DNA from: CAYTID01 sp964437735
GTDB lineage: Bacteria > Bacteroidota > Ignavibacteria > UBA10030 > BY39
DNA length: 40,823 nucleotides
Reading direction: 5' to 3'
Assembly (NCBI GenBank): GCA_964437735.1
Contig: CAYTID010000011.1
Coordinates: 1-40,823 of the forward strand
The notes beneath the pieces are model-generated. The model was not told the DNA's origin. It worked only from the letters and a program-made list of their open reading frames with translations, and made no database searches. The translations under genes were made by a program, and so were the position numbers. Positions 7,915 to 16,753 of the stretch are shown piece by piece. Each line of letters starts with the position of its first letter. Position 1 is the first letter of the stretch.

Positions 7915-8583
7915 TTGCTCGAACAACTTTATATTTTGCCCATTTTACTCTTTTCAGTAGTAGTTCATGAAATTGCGCACGGCTATATGGCGTTGCGTTT
8001 AGGCGACCCGACAGCTAAACAGATGGGACGGTTAACGCTGAATCCGGTTCCGCACATTGACCTGGTTGGCTCGATAATCGTGCCTCTGGTTTCACTCTTT
8101 GTTGCCGGCAGGATTTTTATTGCGTGGGCTAAACCTGTTCCGGTCAATCCATTAAATTTTTCTAACTATAAGCGTGATGATATTCTTGTTTCAATAGTCG
8201 GACCTCTTTCGAATATAGCAATGGCGTTGGTTTGCGCATTATCGTTTATTATCGTAAAACAAACTTTGCTATTAGTAGACTCTTTCAACATCCCCGTGGT
8301 TTCAGAGATGTGGGTATTCTTTGCAAAGATGTTTTTAGGAGGGGTATATCTCAACATTATACTCGCTGTATTTAATATGATCCCGATACCTCCACTCGAC
8401 GGCTCACATGTGGTTGCGTCTTTACTTCCCGACAGAATCAGCGACCAATATCGCAATATCGGATTCTTCGGAATATTTATTATCATATTTTTAATGAGAG
8501 TCGATGGCTTTAAGTTAGTATTTTTCAGTATCATCGAAACCATTGCATTTCCTTTTATAGTTTTAATTAATCTTTTTACATAA
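7915..8583 (+). CDS. Site-2 protease family protein (M50, short form)
   Basis: A multi-pass membrane metalloprotease of the short M50 type without a PDZ domain, 222 residues. The zinc motif HEIAH is at 18-22 in the first helix and the third ligand motif is in IPPLDGSHV (about 158-166), followed by two more hydrophobic helices. Start is a TTG at 7915, supported by AAGGA at 7903-7907 with a 7-nt spacer; no in-frame ATG lies before the active-site helix. In many bacteria this family neighbours trpS or scpA/B, but here it precedes asd by 15 nt. Substrate unknown. Confidence 0.88.
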   Translation: MLEQLYILPILLFSVVVHEIAHGYMALRLGDPTAKQMGRLTLNPVPHIDLVGSIIVPLVSLFVAGRIFIAWAKPVPVNPLNFSNYKRDDILVSIVGPLSNIAMALVCALSFIIVKQTLLLVDSFNIPVVSEMWVFFAKMFLGGVYLNIILAVFNMIPIPPLDGSHVVASLLPDRISDQYRNIGFFGIFIIIFLMRVDGFKLVFFSIIETIAFPFIVLINLFT

Positions 8584-8598
8584 TATAAGGTTGAAGAA

Positions 8599-9603
8599 AT
8601 GAAAGTTTATGATGTAGCAATTGTAGGAGCCACAGGGCTGGTCGGAAGAACTATTATAGAAGTTTTAGAAAAAAGAAATTTTCCGGTAGGAAAGCTCAGT
8701 TTATTGGCTACCCAAAAATCGGTTGGAAATCAGATTGGTTTTAGAGGTAAAACTTATTTTGTCGAAAAGTTAACCCCAGAATCGCTTTCGGGTTTCGACT
8801 TTGTCTTTTTCAGCGCGGGCGGTCCGATTAGTAAAGAATTCTGTCCGATAGCTGCAAAAAAAGGGGCGCTGGTTATTGATAACAGCAGTATTTTCAGGAT
8901 GGACCCGGATGTTCCGCTGGTAGTTCCTGAGGTAAACCCTAAACAGGTTCTCAAGCATAAAGGGATAATTTCCAATCCGAATTGCTCAACTATACAAATG
9001 GTTGTAGCGTTAAAACCGCTTCACGGCAGATGGAAAATAAAAAGAATTGTCGTATCGACATATCAGGCAGTAACCGGAGCCGGACAGATTGGAGTGTCGC
9101 AGCTTGAGGATGAGCTGCATCATCATACAGGAAAATATAAGAAATTCCCGCATCCGATCGCTCATAACGTTTTGCCACACATTGATATGTTTTATGACGA
9201 CGGATATACAAGGGAGGAACATAAAATGGTTAATGAGACGAAAAAGATTATGGAAGACCCGACAATAAAAGTCAGCGCTACTTGTGTAAGAGTACCGGTG
9301 ATTGGCGGTCATAGCGAGTCAGTAAATGTCGAGTTTGAAAAAGCCTTCACAATTGAAGAAGTTAAACAGGCTTTATCATCGTCGCCGGGAATTGTTCTTC
9401 AGGATGATCCGAATCAGAATATATATCCGATGCCGATCCGGTCACATAACTGTGATGAAGTTTTCGTGGGTCGTCTGCGAAGAGACGACACGCTCAAGAA
9501 TGGTTTGAATATGTGGATAGTATCCGATAATCTTCGGAAAGGCGCTGCGACTAACGCAGTTCAGATAGCGGAAGAGTACATTATTCGCACGGCGATTTCT
9601 TGA
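8599..9603 (+). CDS. asd: Aspartate-semialdehyde dehydrogenase
   Basis: Reduces beta-aspartyl phosphate to aspartate semialdehyde with NADPH, the branch point to lysine/diaminopimelate, threonine and methionine. The 334-residue protein begins with the nucleotide-binding GATGLVG, has the catalytic cysteine C129 in SNPNCSTIQM, the active-site His in RVPVIGGHSESVNVEF, and ends with the dimer/active-site segment GAATNAVQIAE. Length is typical for the family. Its TGA stop overlaps the next ATG (TGATG), giving tight coupling to the methionine-related gene. Nothing odd seen. Confidence 0.96.
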   Translation: MKVYDVAIVGATGLVGRTIIEVLEKRNFPVGKLSLLATQKSVGNQIGFRGKTYFVEKLTPESLSGFDFVFFSAGGPISKEFCPIAAKKGALVIDNSSIFRMDPDVPLVVPEVNPKQVLKHKGIISNPNCSTIQMVVALKPLHGRWKIKRIVVSTYQAVTGAGQIGVSQLEDELHHHTGKYKKFPHPIAHNVLPHIDMFYDDGYTREEHKMVNETKKIMEDPTIKVSATCVRVPVIGGHSESVNVEFEKAFTIEEVKQALSSSPGIVLQDDPNQNIYPMPIRSHNCDEVFVGRLRRDDTLKNGLNMWIVSDNLRKGAATNAVQIAEEYIIRTAIS

Positions 9604-11438
9604 TGAAAAAGCCATTCAGAGAGCGCTTGAAATCGGGACCGATTTTGTGCGACGGGGCTATGGGCACACTTCTCGACCTTTATGAATACTCCGAGATTCC
9701 CCATGAAATTCAAAATTTAAAAAATCCGGATATCGTTGAACGCATTCATCTGGAATACATTAACGCCGGTTCCGAAATAATCGAAACTAATACATTCTCG
9801 GCAAACAGATTCCGTCTTGCTGATTATTATCTTACCGATAAAATAGAAGCAATCAACTTGATGGGAGTGGAAATTGCGCGAAGGGCAGCCGGAGAAAATG
9901 TTTATGTTGCAGGAGCAGTGGGACCGACAGGTAAATTACTTGAGCCGATTGGCAAAGTGAAACGTCAGCAGGTACGCGATGCATTTAAAGAGCAAATAGA
10001 ATATTTGTTGAAAGGCGGAGTCGACTTGCTCATGCTGGAAACTTTTGTAAGCACGCAGGAACTTGACGAAGCTATTGATGCTGCCACGGAAATAACCGAT
10101 ATTCCAATAATCGCACAGAAAGCTTTCGCTGAGGACGGGTCAATTCTTGCAGGAACATATCCGATAGATGTTATTGAACATCTTATTGAGAAAGGAATTG
10201 ACATCGTCGGCGCTAATTGCACCGTAGGTCCGCAAAGAATGTACAGTATTATCAGGAGTATCCATAAAGAGGGAATTTTTCTGATTGCTCAACCCGCTGC
10301 CGGTATACCGACACTCACTGACGGCAGGACGATTTATCACACATCACCGGAATATCTCGCCTCATATGCCCGCGAATTAGTCGAAAGCGGCGTTACGATT
10401 ATCGGTGCCTGCTGCGGCTCGACTCCTGCTCACATCAGGGCAATTAAGGAAGCATTAAAATTAGTAACCGGGCAAAAGATAGAATTAAAGGGAGAAGAAA
10501 AACCCGCTTTAACAATTAACAGAGAGCCCGAATTATTATTTGACACTGCAAAATACAAGCGGTCGAAATTTGCGAGGAACATAGGTAAAAAGCTTCTCAC
10601 AACCGTAGAGCTGGACATCCCGCGCGGAACGGATATGCGCAAGGTAATTGAAGGCGCGCAAAAATGTTATGAGTCAGGAATCGATGCGGTTAATATTACA
10701 GACGGTGCCCGCGCACGGCTGAGAATGAGTCCGGTAGCAATTTCAGAATTGATAATGCAGAAAGTCGGAATTGAAACCATAACACATATAACTACACGCG
10801 ACCGCAATCTGTTGGCGCTTCAGGCAGAATTGCTCGGCGCGCACACCTTGGGAATTCGCAATCTACTCTGCGTTACCGGAGATCCAACATCAATCGGCGA
10901 TTATCCGCAGGCGCGTAGTGTTTTCGACGTTGATTCAATCGGTTTGATAAGAGCCGTAAGTTCTTTTAATCGCGGAATTGACTTACTCGGACACACAATA
11001 GGAGAGCCGACGACATTTTTAATTGCTTGCGCGGCAAATCCGCTGGCAATAAATATGGACTTAGAGCTTGAGCGATTGCAAAGGAAGGTCGTTGAAGGGG
11101 CTGAAATTATTTTCACACAGCCGTTATACGAATTGGATACACTTGAAAACTTTATTAAGAGGATCGGGCATCTTCACATTCCGCTGTTGGTTGGTATTTT
11201 GCCGTTACGAAGTTACAGGCACGCCGATTTCCTGCATAATGAAGTCCCCGGAATAAAAATACCGGAACTGATAAGAGAAAAGATCCGTGCTGCGGGTAGC
11301 GATACTCATAAAACAGGAATAGTGCTTTCAAAGGAGTTTATAAAAGAAGCAAAAAATATGGTTCAAGGCATTTACATGATGCCTCCGTTCGGGAAGTATG
11401 ATGTTGTGAGGGAGTTGATGGAAGAGGTCCATAAATAG
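9603..11438 (+). CDS. Bifunctional homocysteine S-methyltransferase / methylenetetrahydrofolate reductase
   Basis: A fused enzyme of the YitJ type. Residues about 1-290 are a homocysteine methyltransferase barrel: CDGAMGT near the N terminus, ETNTFSANR, and three zinc cysteines C206 (GANCTVGP), C270 and C271 (GACCGSTP). Residues about 325-600 are an MTHFR barrel: TTVELDIPRG, NITDGARARLRMSP, LLCVTGDP (the flavin/folate-side segment), and ILPLRSYRHADFLHNEVPGI. It would reduce 5,10-methylene-THF to methyl-THF and methylate homocysteine. No corrinoid domain is present. ATG at 9603 overlaps the asd stop; a TTG one codon upstream is also in frame. Placement after asd fits methionine synthesis. Confidence 0.93.
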   Translation: MKKPFRERLKSGPILCDGAMGTLLDLYEYSEIPHEIQNLKNPDIVERIHLEYINAGSEIIETNTFSANRFRLADYYLTDKIEAINLMGVEIARRAAGENVYVAGAVGPTGKLLEPIGKVKRQQVRDAFKEQIEYLLKGGVDLLMLETFVSTQELDEAIDAATEITDIPIIAQKAFAEDGSILAGTYPIDVIEHLIEKGIDIVGANCTVGPQRMYSIIRSIHKEGIFLIAQPAAGIPTLTDGRTIYHTSPEYLASYARELVESGVTIIGACCGSTPAHIRAIKEALKLVTGQKIELKGEEKPALTINREPELLFDTAKYKRSKFARNIGKKLLTTVELDIPRGTDMRKVIEGAQKCYESGIDAVNITDGARARLRMSPVAISELIMQKVGIETITHITTRDRNLLALQAELLGAHTLGIRNLLCVTGDPTSIGDYPQARSVFDVDSIGLIRAVSSFNRGIDLLGHTIGEPTTFLIACAANPLAINMDLELERLQRKVVEGAEIIFTQPLYELDTLENFIKRIGHLHIPLLVGILPLRSYRHADFLHNEVPGIKIPELIREKIRAAGSDTHKTGIVLSKEFIKEAKNMVQGIYMMPPFGKYDVVRELMEEVHK

Positions 11439-11823
11439 TTGAGAAAATTGTGCATCAGGCATACAAAATTGGAATGATTGGAATAATTAAAAGATTGAAA
11501 AAATTGGAATTATTTGAATTATTAAAAAGATTGGAATGATTGATGATAATTGTTAACGGTCATTTAGCAATAGTCAATTGCTAACTAATAAAAGCACCAG
11601 AGGTCGATGACCTCGTAGAGGTGCGGAATTTTTATAGAATTGAAAATAAAAAGCTATAAGCTCAGTCGGAGCAAAACAATTGGATCAATGAAGAAATGAA
11701 TAAGCAGTTGAGAAGATTGTGAGCCAGAGGCTCCCGCCCGTAAATGGTTGAAGAATAAATAAAATATGAATGGATAATTGGAGAAATGGATTAATGGATT
11801 TTCATAAAGGGTGTGATTCTGTT
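11439..11823. repeat. Non-coding AT-rich stretch with imperfect repeats
   Basis: No gene is visible. Imperfect tandem copies of AAAGATTGGAATGATTG-like units run through about 11464-11545. A 15-nt unit GTTGAGAAAATTGTG (11438-11452) recurs with one mismatch at 11707-11721. Short dyads are embedded (for example GAGCC-AGA-GGCTC around 11721). Similar debris fills 20278-21169, so this looks like an accumulation zone for interspersed repeats. Confidence 0.5.
11594..11624 (+). repeat. Nested hairpin, repeat element or terminator
   Basis: GCACC (11594-11598) pairs with GGTGC (11620-11624) around an inner AGGTC-GAT-GACCT stem (11601-11613). The hairpin is followed by GGAATTTTTAT. It could end transcripts from the asd/methionine group, although it lies 155 nt beyond the stop. 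Wording resembles the GCGCC...GGCGC dyads at about 20321, so a mobile palindromic repeat is equally likely. Confidence 0.4.
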
Positions 11824-11839
11824 TTAAATTTGTATATTT

Positions 11840-11941
11840 AAAAAACCGGATTTATATTTCAAGTGTCTCCGATTCAGACTATGTTTTATCCCGTTGTACG
11901 GGATTTTACGTTCCGGATTTTTTAGGAGGAACGGAGGAGAC
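11840..11941 (+). other. Structured intergenic element of unknown type
   Basis: About 100 nt with nested dyads: CCGGA (11846-11850) with TCCGG (11912-11916), flanked by A6 and T6 runs; GTCTCC (11865-11870) with GGAGAC (11936-11941); and a perfect inner hairpin ATCCCG-TTGTA-CGGGAT (11888-11904). GTCT can alternatively pair with AGAC at 11876-11879, so two folds compete. It lies 45 nt upstream of the broken beta-propeller gene. I do not recognise a known riboswitch core. It could be a cis-regulatory RNA or the end of a mobile element. Confidence 0.4.
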
Positions 11942-11985
11942 AAATAATTACCGGGCTTATTCATATAAAATTTATGGAGCAGGAT

Positions 11986-13164
11986 ATGAGGTATAGTGTA
12001 AAAATAAGACAGTTCATTTTGTTTACAAATATAATTGTATTTTGCACAATTGGTTTCAAGAGAAGCGGACCAATTGAACCAACGGATGATCCGCCACAAC
12101 CATTACAAGATGACTTAGCCTTGTTTGCATCAATTGATGGAAATTGGTGCGGAATACAAGTATTCAATGCAAATACATTAAAGAAGATTGACAGTCTGGA
12201 AACCACGCCAGGTGTTCCTTTTTACATAGAATTCTCACCCGATTATTCTAAATGGTACACAATATGGAAAGATAACAATAATTATCTTCTACACACTATC
12301 GATGCAAAAACAAAAGCAATAAAAAATAGCATTAACACAAATGGACAATATTTACATATGTTAAAAAATAAAAATTTATTATTAACGACTGCAGGAAAGT
12401 TAAAAATTTATGATGCCAATAATCTGAATTTAATTAAAGAAGATTCTTTAGATATAATTATTAGTTGAACAAATTCACCCGACGAAAAAAAGTTATATGT
12501 ACTGTTTAGAACTAAAATCGGAGATGAGGGAATTTATATATATAATTTGGAAACTTATATTATAGAAAATAAAATAGTATTAACAAACGATAGTTTAAGA
12601 TGGAAAAATATGGAGCTATCAGATTTTGCTATATCGCCCGAAGGGGAATATTTGTTTGTAACAGTTTTTAACTGGGCAAGTGGTGATGGATATGGAACAT
12701 TTCATGTAGTTGATTTAAATAGGCAAACTGTTATCGGTGAATACCTTTGCGGCAAGTATTCAAAAATGTGTGTCAGTCCTGATGGTAAACATGTATATAT
12801 AGGCGATCCTGGGGGATACGGGCTTGATTTAATACCAACAGGCCATTTGCTTCGATATGATATAACAAACAAACAAATGGAATTATTTATAGATTGGGTA
12901 CCATACAACCTTACGGGGGGAGCATACGCCGGAAAATTACATACAGATCAAATAGTAATTGCCCCTGATAACCGTACAATGTTTATTACAACATTGGGGG
13001 GGCGAACTTCAAGTGGTGAAAAAATAGGAATTATAAAAATTGATACTTATACAAAGAAAATTCTTGATTATTATATAATGCCGAAAGATCATCGTGGATA
13101 TGTGACACATGGAATATATCGGTTGAAACTTGGGAAATACCCAAGCGGTGCACGGCATAGATGA
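11986..13164 (+). pseudogene. Beta-propeller (YVTN/WD-like) surface protein gene, interrupted by in-frame TGA
   Basis: One reading frame of 393 codons is broken only by a TGA at 12466-12468 (codon 161). Propeller blade signatures occur on both sides in the same frame: FSPDYSKW before it, and NSPDEKKLYV (starting two codons after the stop), ISPEGEYLFV, VSPDGKHVYI and IAPDNRTMFI after it. The N terminus has a hydrophobic segment suggesting export. The start ATG 11986 is preceded by GGAGCAGG. The half after the stop has no good start of its own (a TTG at 12547). Function is unknown beyond a likely exported propeller. A one-base change (such as TGG to TGA) would explain the break; a sequencing error is possible. 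Confidence 0.7.
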
Positions 13165-13178
13165 GAAGAGGTAATACT

Positions 13179-13729
13179 ATGGTAAATTGGATATATTCTT
13201 TAACAAAAGTATTGTTCATTTTTATTACTTTATTGATATCAACCTCGATATATTCTCAAGAGAATATTGAGAAACCTGATTCAATTAGGGAGACTACATC
13301 TATACCGCGTTTTGATGTTCATATCGGGGCTGGCTGGGTTAGTGGGGGAAGGATAGGAATGCGTGTACTCTTCAGTGAGAATTTTTCTACTGAGTTTTCA
13401 TTTGGCCAGGATATTAGAATGTTTTTAGGTGCGGCCGACAGAGAAGAAAGATATGATTTTGGAATTACTGGCATGTTTTTAAAACATCAAGTTTCACAAT
13501 TAGCATGTCATCATCTTACAATAAAAGGATTTACTAAAATAATAGATCTAATAATATATCTCTCAATGTTGGATTTTTAGAGTTAAAAACAAATGATATT
13601 CGTCTTTTTGGTAGGATTGGTTTCTATGGACAATTTAAAAAATGGTGGAATATGAAAGAATATAAATTTAAGGAGGTTGGGCCTAACCTTGACCTTGGTA
13701 TAAGGTGGTGTTTTGATTTTAATAAATAA
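13179..13729 (+). pseudogene. Outer-membrane beta-barrel-like protein, frameshifted
   Basis: The ATG at 13179 has GAAGAGG 7 nt upstream and encodes a signal peptide (hydrophobic core then YSQE), then an alternating barrel-like pattern (VHIGAGWVSGG, STEFSFGQD). The first frame ends at 13580 with an unbarrel-like tail. The frame shifted by -1 continues with clear strand pattern (NNISLNVGFLEL, RLFGRIGFYG, LDLGIRWCFDF) and ends in a terminal aromatic-rich strand at 13729. The frames cross at roughly 13455-13480, and the downstream frame also carries a TAA at 13535-13537. So at least two lesions. It follows the broken propeller gene by 14 nt and probably was its partner in one operon. Confidence 0.6.
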
Positions 13730-13762
13730 CTATTTTGAAAAACATTTAATTAAGGGAAAAAA

Positions 13763-13970
13763 ATGAAAATAGCGATTGTCTATGGTTTGCCTTGTGTTTC
13801 AATTACTCAAAACTAGCGAACGAAGACTAAATAAATTAAGAGGACACACGATCGTTGCTGATACTACTGATCGATTTCGTTCAGCTGAAGTTACTTTTAT
13901 GTATTTTATGCCGCTTAATAAAATTTACACAACATTTGACATTAACTCATATGTCTTTCCACTTAGTTAG
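13763..13970 (+). pseudogene. Possible further gene remnant
   Basis: ATG at 13763 after AAGGG opens a 17-codon frame (MKIAIVYGLPCVSITQN) that stops at 13816. A different frame is then open to 13970 and reads like protein in its last third (TIVADTTDRF, EVTFMYFMPLNK). I do not recognise it. Given the two broken genes before it, a decayed third gene is plausible, but this may be chance. Confidence 0.25.
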
Positions 13971-14022
13971 TTTTTTTCAACCGATTTTATTATTTTCAAT
14001 TGGTAAAAGTTAAAAACAAAAA

Positions 14023-14763
14023 ATGTCGCAGCGGGATAATATTACAGAAACATTGATAAGTATCTGCCAACGGCTTTACGCGAAAAGCTTTGTCTCGGCA
14101 ACGGACGGTAATGTAAGCGCTCGTTGTGAAGACAATACATTCCTAACAACACGCACGGGTATAAACAAAGGAATGATTACTGCCGAAGATTTGATTGAAG
14201 TCGATACTAATGGCAATGTTATTTCCGGACGATATTCACCGTCAACGGAGCTGGCAATGCATCTCTATATTTATTTACAGCGTCCGGATGTAAACGCGGT
14301 TGTTCACGCTCACCCTCCGTATGCAACGGGTTTTGCGACTGCACGACAGCCGTTAACTGGCTGCATATTCCCGGAAGTCATTGTAGGTCTCGGCGCCATC
14401 CCGTTAGCGGATTATGCAACGCCTTCCACAATTGAAGTGGTAAAAGCGATTACACCTTACGTTAAAAATACAGACGCAATTTTACTGGCAAATCATGGTG
14501 TTGTGACTTACGGTAAAGATCTAACGGATGCATATTTTAAAATGGAAAAAGTCGAGCATGCGGCACATATAACTTTTGTCGCGCGGTTACTCGGCGGCGA
14601 AAAGCTCCTCTCGGCTCAGGACATCGAAAAATTAAAAGCCATCAGCGAAGAAAGTTACAGGAAGGATTTTTCAGGGAAACTTGCTTGTGAAACATGTGAC
14701 GATATTTCAATGCCTGACTCGGAAGAAGAAATAAAATTGTTCATTCGGACCCTTATCAAATAA
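14023..14763 (+). CDS. Class II aldolase/adducin family protein (fuculose-phosphate aldolase-like)
   Basis: A zinc-dependent lyase of the L-fuculose-1-phosphate / ribulose-5-phosphate 4-epimerase family, 246 residues. Features: GNVSAR phosphate-binding segment near residue 27, STELAMHLYIY with the catalytic acid, the zinc pair HAHPP (about 92-96), and the third zinc ligand in NHGVVTYG. The C terminus carries an extra roughly 30-residue tail with CETCDD. The substrate cannot be assigned; 5-methylthioribulose or sugar phosphates are alternatives. It lies 9 nt upstream of ddl, and codon use looks normal compared with the decayed patch before it. Confidence 0.85.
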   Translation: MSQRDNITETLISICQRLYAKSFVSATDGNVSARCEDNTFLTTRTGINKGMITAEDLIEVDTNGNVISGRYSPSTELAMHLYIYLQRPDVNAVVHAHPPYATGFATARQPLTGCIFPEVIVGLGAIPLADYATPSTIEVVKAITPYVKNTDAILLANHGVVTYGKDLTDAYFKMEKVEHAAHITFVARLLGGEKLLSAQDIEKLKAISEESYRKDFSGKLACETCDDISMPDSEEEIKLFIRTLIK

Positions 14764-14772
14764 AAATAATCT

Positions 14773-15894
14773 ATGAATAAAAAAATCAGAATCGGAATTT
14801 TGTTCGGCGGCAGATCTGCCGAGCATGAGGTATCTCTCGTTTCGGCAACTTCTGTCATCGATGCATTAGACAAATCTAAATATGAAGTTATTCCTATAGG
14901 AATAACTTTGGACGGGAGATGGATAAGTTCAAAAGATGCTTTAAACATCTTAAAATCGAGGAAAAACCTGAACAAACATCCGCAAAAAATACTCTTGCCC
15001 GATCCGAAACAACAGCGTTTGGTTGAGATTTTTTCCAAGAAATATAATAGTGAAAAACTGGATATCATTTTTCCCGTTCTTCACGGAACATTCGGTGAGG
15101 ACGGGACTATACAAGGATTGCTCGAGCTGGCAAATATTCCTTACGTCGGTGCCGGTGTGCTGGCTTCGTCGGTAGCAATGGATAAAGTAATAGCGCGGCG
15201 TTTATATAAAGCGGCAGGTATTCCTGTAACTCCCGACGTATGGTTTTTATGGAAGGATTATGAGAATTCGAAAATTGAAATAATTGAAAAGATTGAAAAA
15301 AATTTGGGGTATCCGTGTTTTGTGAAACCGTCTAACATGGGATCAAGCGTGGGCATTTCAAAAGCAAAGAACCGGAAACAATTATTCAGGTGCATAGAAA
15401 CGGCGGCACAATACGACAGAAAAATTTTAGTCGAGAAATGCGTAAATGATGCGCGCGAAATTGAAGTAAGCATTCTTGGAAACGATAATCCGATTGTTTC
15501 TGTTCCGGGAGAAATAATTCCTTCAAATGAATTTTATGATTACGATGCAAAATATGTTGACGGAAAATCGGAAGCACAAATACCGGCAAATTTGGACAAG
15601 AGAACAACAGAAAAAATTAAAAAGTTTGCAATTATGGGTTATAAAGCAATCGACTGTTCGGGAATGGCTCGTGCAGATTTTCTTCTGAATGCAAAGTCCG
15701 GTAAAATATTTTTGAATGAATTGAACACGATCCCCGGGTTCACGTCGATTTCTATGTATCCGAAATTGTGGGAAGCATCGGGAATTTCATACGCAAAACT
15801 TTTGGATAAATTAATTGTTTATGCAATTGAGCGGTTCAAGATTAAGTCGGAATTAAAAATGGAATATAAACCGAAAAATGATTGGTATAAATAG
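14773..15894 (+). CDS. ddl: D-alanine--D-alanine ligase
   Basis: Makes the D-Ala-D-Ala dipeptide for peptidoglycan with ATP, an ATP-grasp enzyme of the cytoplasm. In the 373-residue protein: FGGRSAEHEVS (N-terminal substrate site), HGTFGEDGTIQGLLE, the ATP-binding FVKPSNMGSSVGISK, and the metal/substrate segment LNELNTIPGFTSIS. The extra linker after residue 50 makes it longer than E. coli DdlB, as in the VanA/DdlA-length group; nothing indicates D-lactate specificity. Spacing of 9 nt places it in one unit with the aldolase gene. Confidence 0.95.
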   Translation: MNKKIRIGILFGGRSAEHEVSLVSATSVIDALDKSKYEVIPIGITLDGRWISSKDALNILKSRKNLNKHPQKILLPDPKQQRLVEIFSKKYNSEKLDIIFPVLHGTFGEDGTIQGLLELANIPYVGAGVLASSVAMDKVIARRLYKAAGIPVTPDVWFLWKDYENSKIEIIEKIEKNLGYPCFVKPSNMGSSVGISKAKNRKQLFRCIETAAQYDRKILVEKCVNDAREIEVSILGNDNPIVSVPGEIIPSNEFYDYDAKYVDGKSEAQIPANLDKRTTEKIKKFAIMGYKAIDCSGMARADFLLNAKSGKIFLNELNTIPGFTSISMYPKLWEASGISYAKLLDKLIVYAIERFKIKSELKMEYKPKNDWYK

Positions 15895-15924
15895 TTATAA
15901 TCAAAGAATGATTTTAGAAATTGC

Positions 15925-15953
15925 TTGACTCCAATAAAAAATCATCCTATATT
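15925..15953 (+). promoter_or_regulatory. Sigma-70-type promoter of the LuxR-type regulator
   Basis: TTGACT (15925-15930), 17-nt spacer, TATATT (15948-15953), predicting a start near 15960 and an 88-nt leader. The leader contains a 6-bp hairpin (AAGCCA 15984-15989 with TGGCTT 15997-16002). One of three TTGACT/17-nt promoters seen in the window. Confidence 0.55.
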
Positions 15954-16047
15954 TACAATACGGATCAGGTTTATCTTCGGAGTAAGCCATTTCTGTTGGC
16001 TTGGGAGATTTCGGTAAAGTATTTTTACGGTATCAAGATTGAAAAAT

Positions 16048-16686
16048 ATGGGGAAGAAGATAAATATTATACTATCGATAGCTGCTGAGAAGGGGATAAA
16101 CGCCATTCGGAGTTGTTTAGAGAAATCGAAAAACTATAAAATTACTCTAGTTAATATAAACACTGAAATTTTTAATGATACGAGTGACCGGTTTAGAAAC
16201 GGGATATTTATCGTGGATGAAAAGTATTCTGACGAAGTTTCACTTTTACATTTTATCAGGGAAGTCAATGAAAAATTACATAACGATAAAATTATTATCA
16301 CCTTAGAGGAGGAAAATCCGGAGAAAATATTGGAATATTACTCGGCAGGTGCCGGAGGGTATATTCTGAAAAACGAAATTGAAAATAACTGCCATGAAAC
16401 AATTGAAGATATTAATAATGGTGGAATTTGTATGATGAAAAAGATAATGAAATGTTTTGCTTTAGTAATGAATAATAATTTTATCCACTTGGAATATCAA
16501 TTAACACGCAGAGAAAAACAGATAAATTATTATATGCAACAAGGATTAGCTTGTAAGGATATAGGAAAACGGCTTTATATAAGTCCTGCTACTGTCAGAA
16601 CCCATATCCGAAATATCAAATCGAAATCAAGAGACTTTCGAATAAAAAATAAAAATTTGCCATTACCAGTAAGTCGGGGTGTTTAG
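16048..16686 (+). CDS. LuxR/NarL-type transcriptional regulator with degenerate receiver
   Basis: The last 60 residues form a LuxR-type helix-turn-helix: LTRREKQINYYMQQG, CKDIGKRLYISPATVRTHIRN. The first 125 residues follow the length and hydrophobic pattern of a receiver (IFIVDE at the phosphoacceptor position, GYILKNEI at the conserved Lys), but the N-terminal acidic pair is missing (IILSIAAEKG), so normal phosphorylation is doubtful. It has 212 residues from ATG 16048; a TTG three codons earlier is also in frame. No kinase adjoins. Likely controls unknown targets by a phosphorylation-independent route (inference). Confidence 0.75.
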   Translation: MGKKINIILSIAAEKGINAIRSCLEKSKNYKITLVNINTEIFNDTSDRFRNGIFIVDEKYSDEVSLLHFIREVNEKLHNDKIIITLEEENPEKILEYYSAGAGGYILKNEIENNCHETIEDINNGGICMMKKIMKCFALVMNNNFIHLEYQLTRREKQINYYMQQGLACKDIGKRLYISPATVRTHIRNIKSKSRDFRIKNKNLPLPVSRGV

Positions 16687-16718
16687 AAAAATACTCAAAA
16701 AATACCTATCATTCGTTG

Positions 16719-16747
16719 TTGACTTTACACTAAAAAGGTATTAATAT
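16719..16747 (+). promoter_or_regulatory. Promoter of the 16754-16846 small RNA
   Basis: TTGACT (16719-16724), 17-nt spacer, TAATAT (16742-16747), the best -10 match in the window. Transcription would begin near 16754, directly before a stem-loop RNA, with no plus-strand coding gene downstream. Confidence 0.55.
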
Positions 16748-16753
16748 TATACA

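Noticed and set aside
11464..11545. CRISPR-like direct repeats
   Set aside because: Units are imperfect, short, AT-only and without constant spacers; no cas genes.
11824..12206. Minus-strand frames overlapping the propeller gene start
   Set aside because: Lie antisense to the structured element and to the propeller frame, with no ribosome site.
12466..12468. TGA in the propeller gene as a selenocysteine or reassigned codon
   Set aside because: No stem-loop resembling a bacterial SECIS follows the TGA, propellers have no selenocysteine use, and TGA ends other genes in the window (hutH, asd), so reassignment is excluded.
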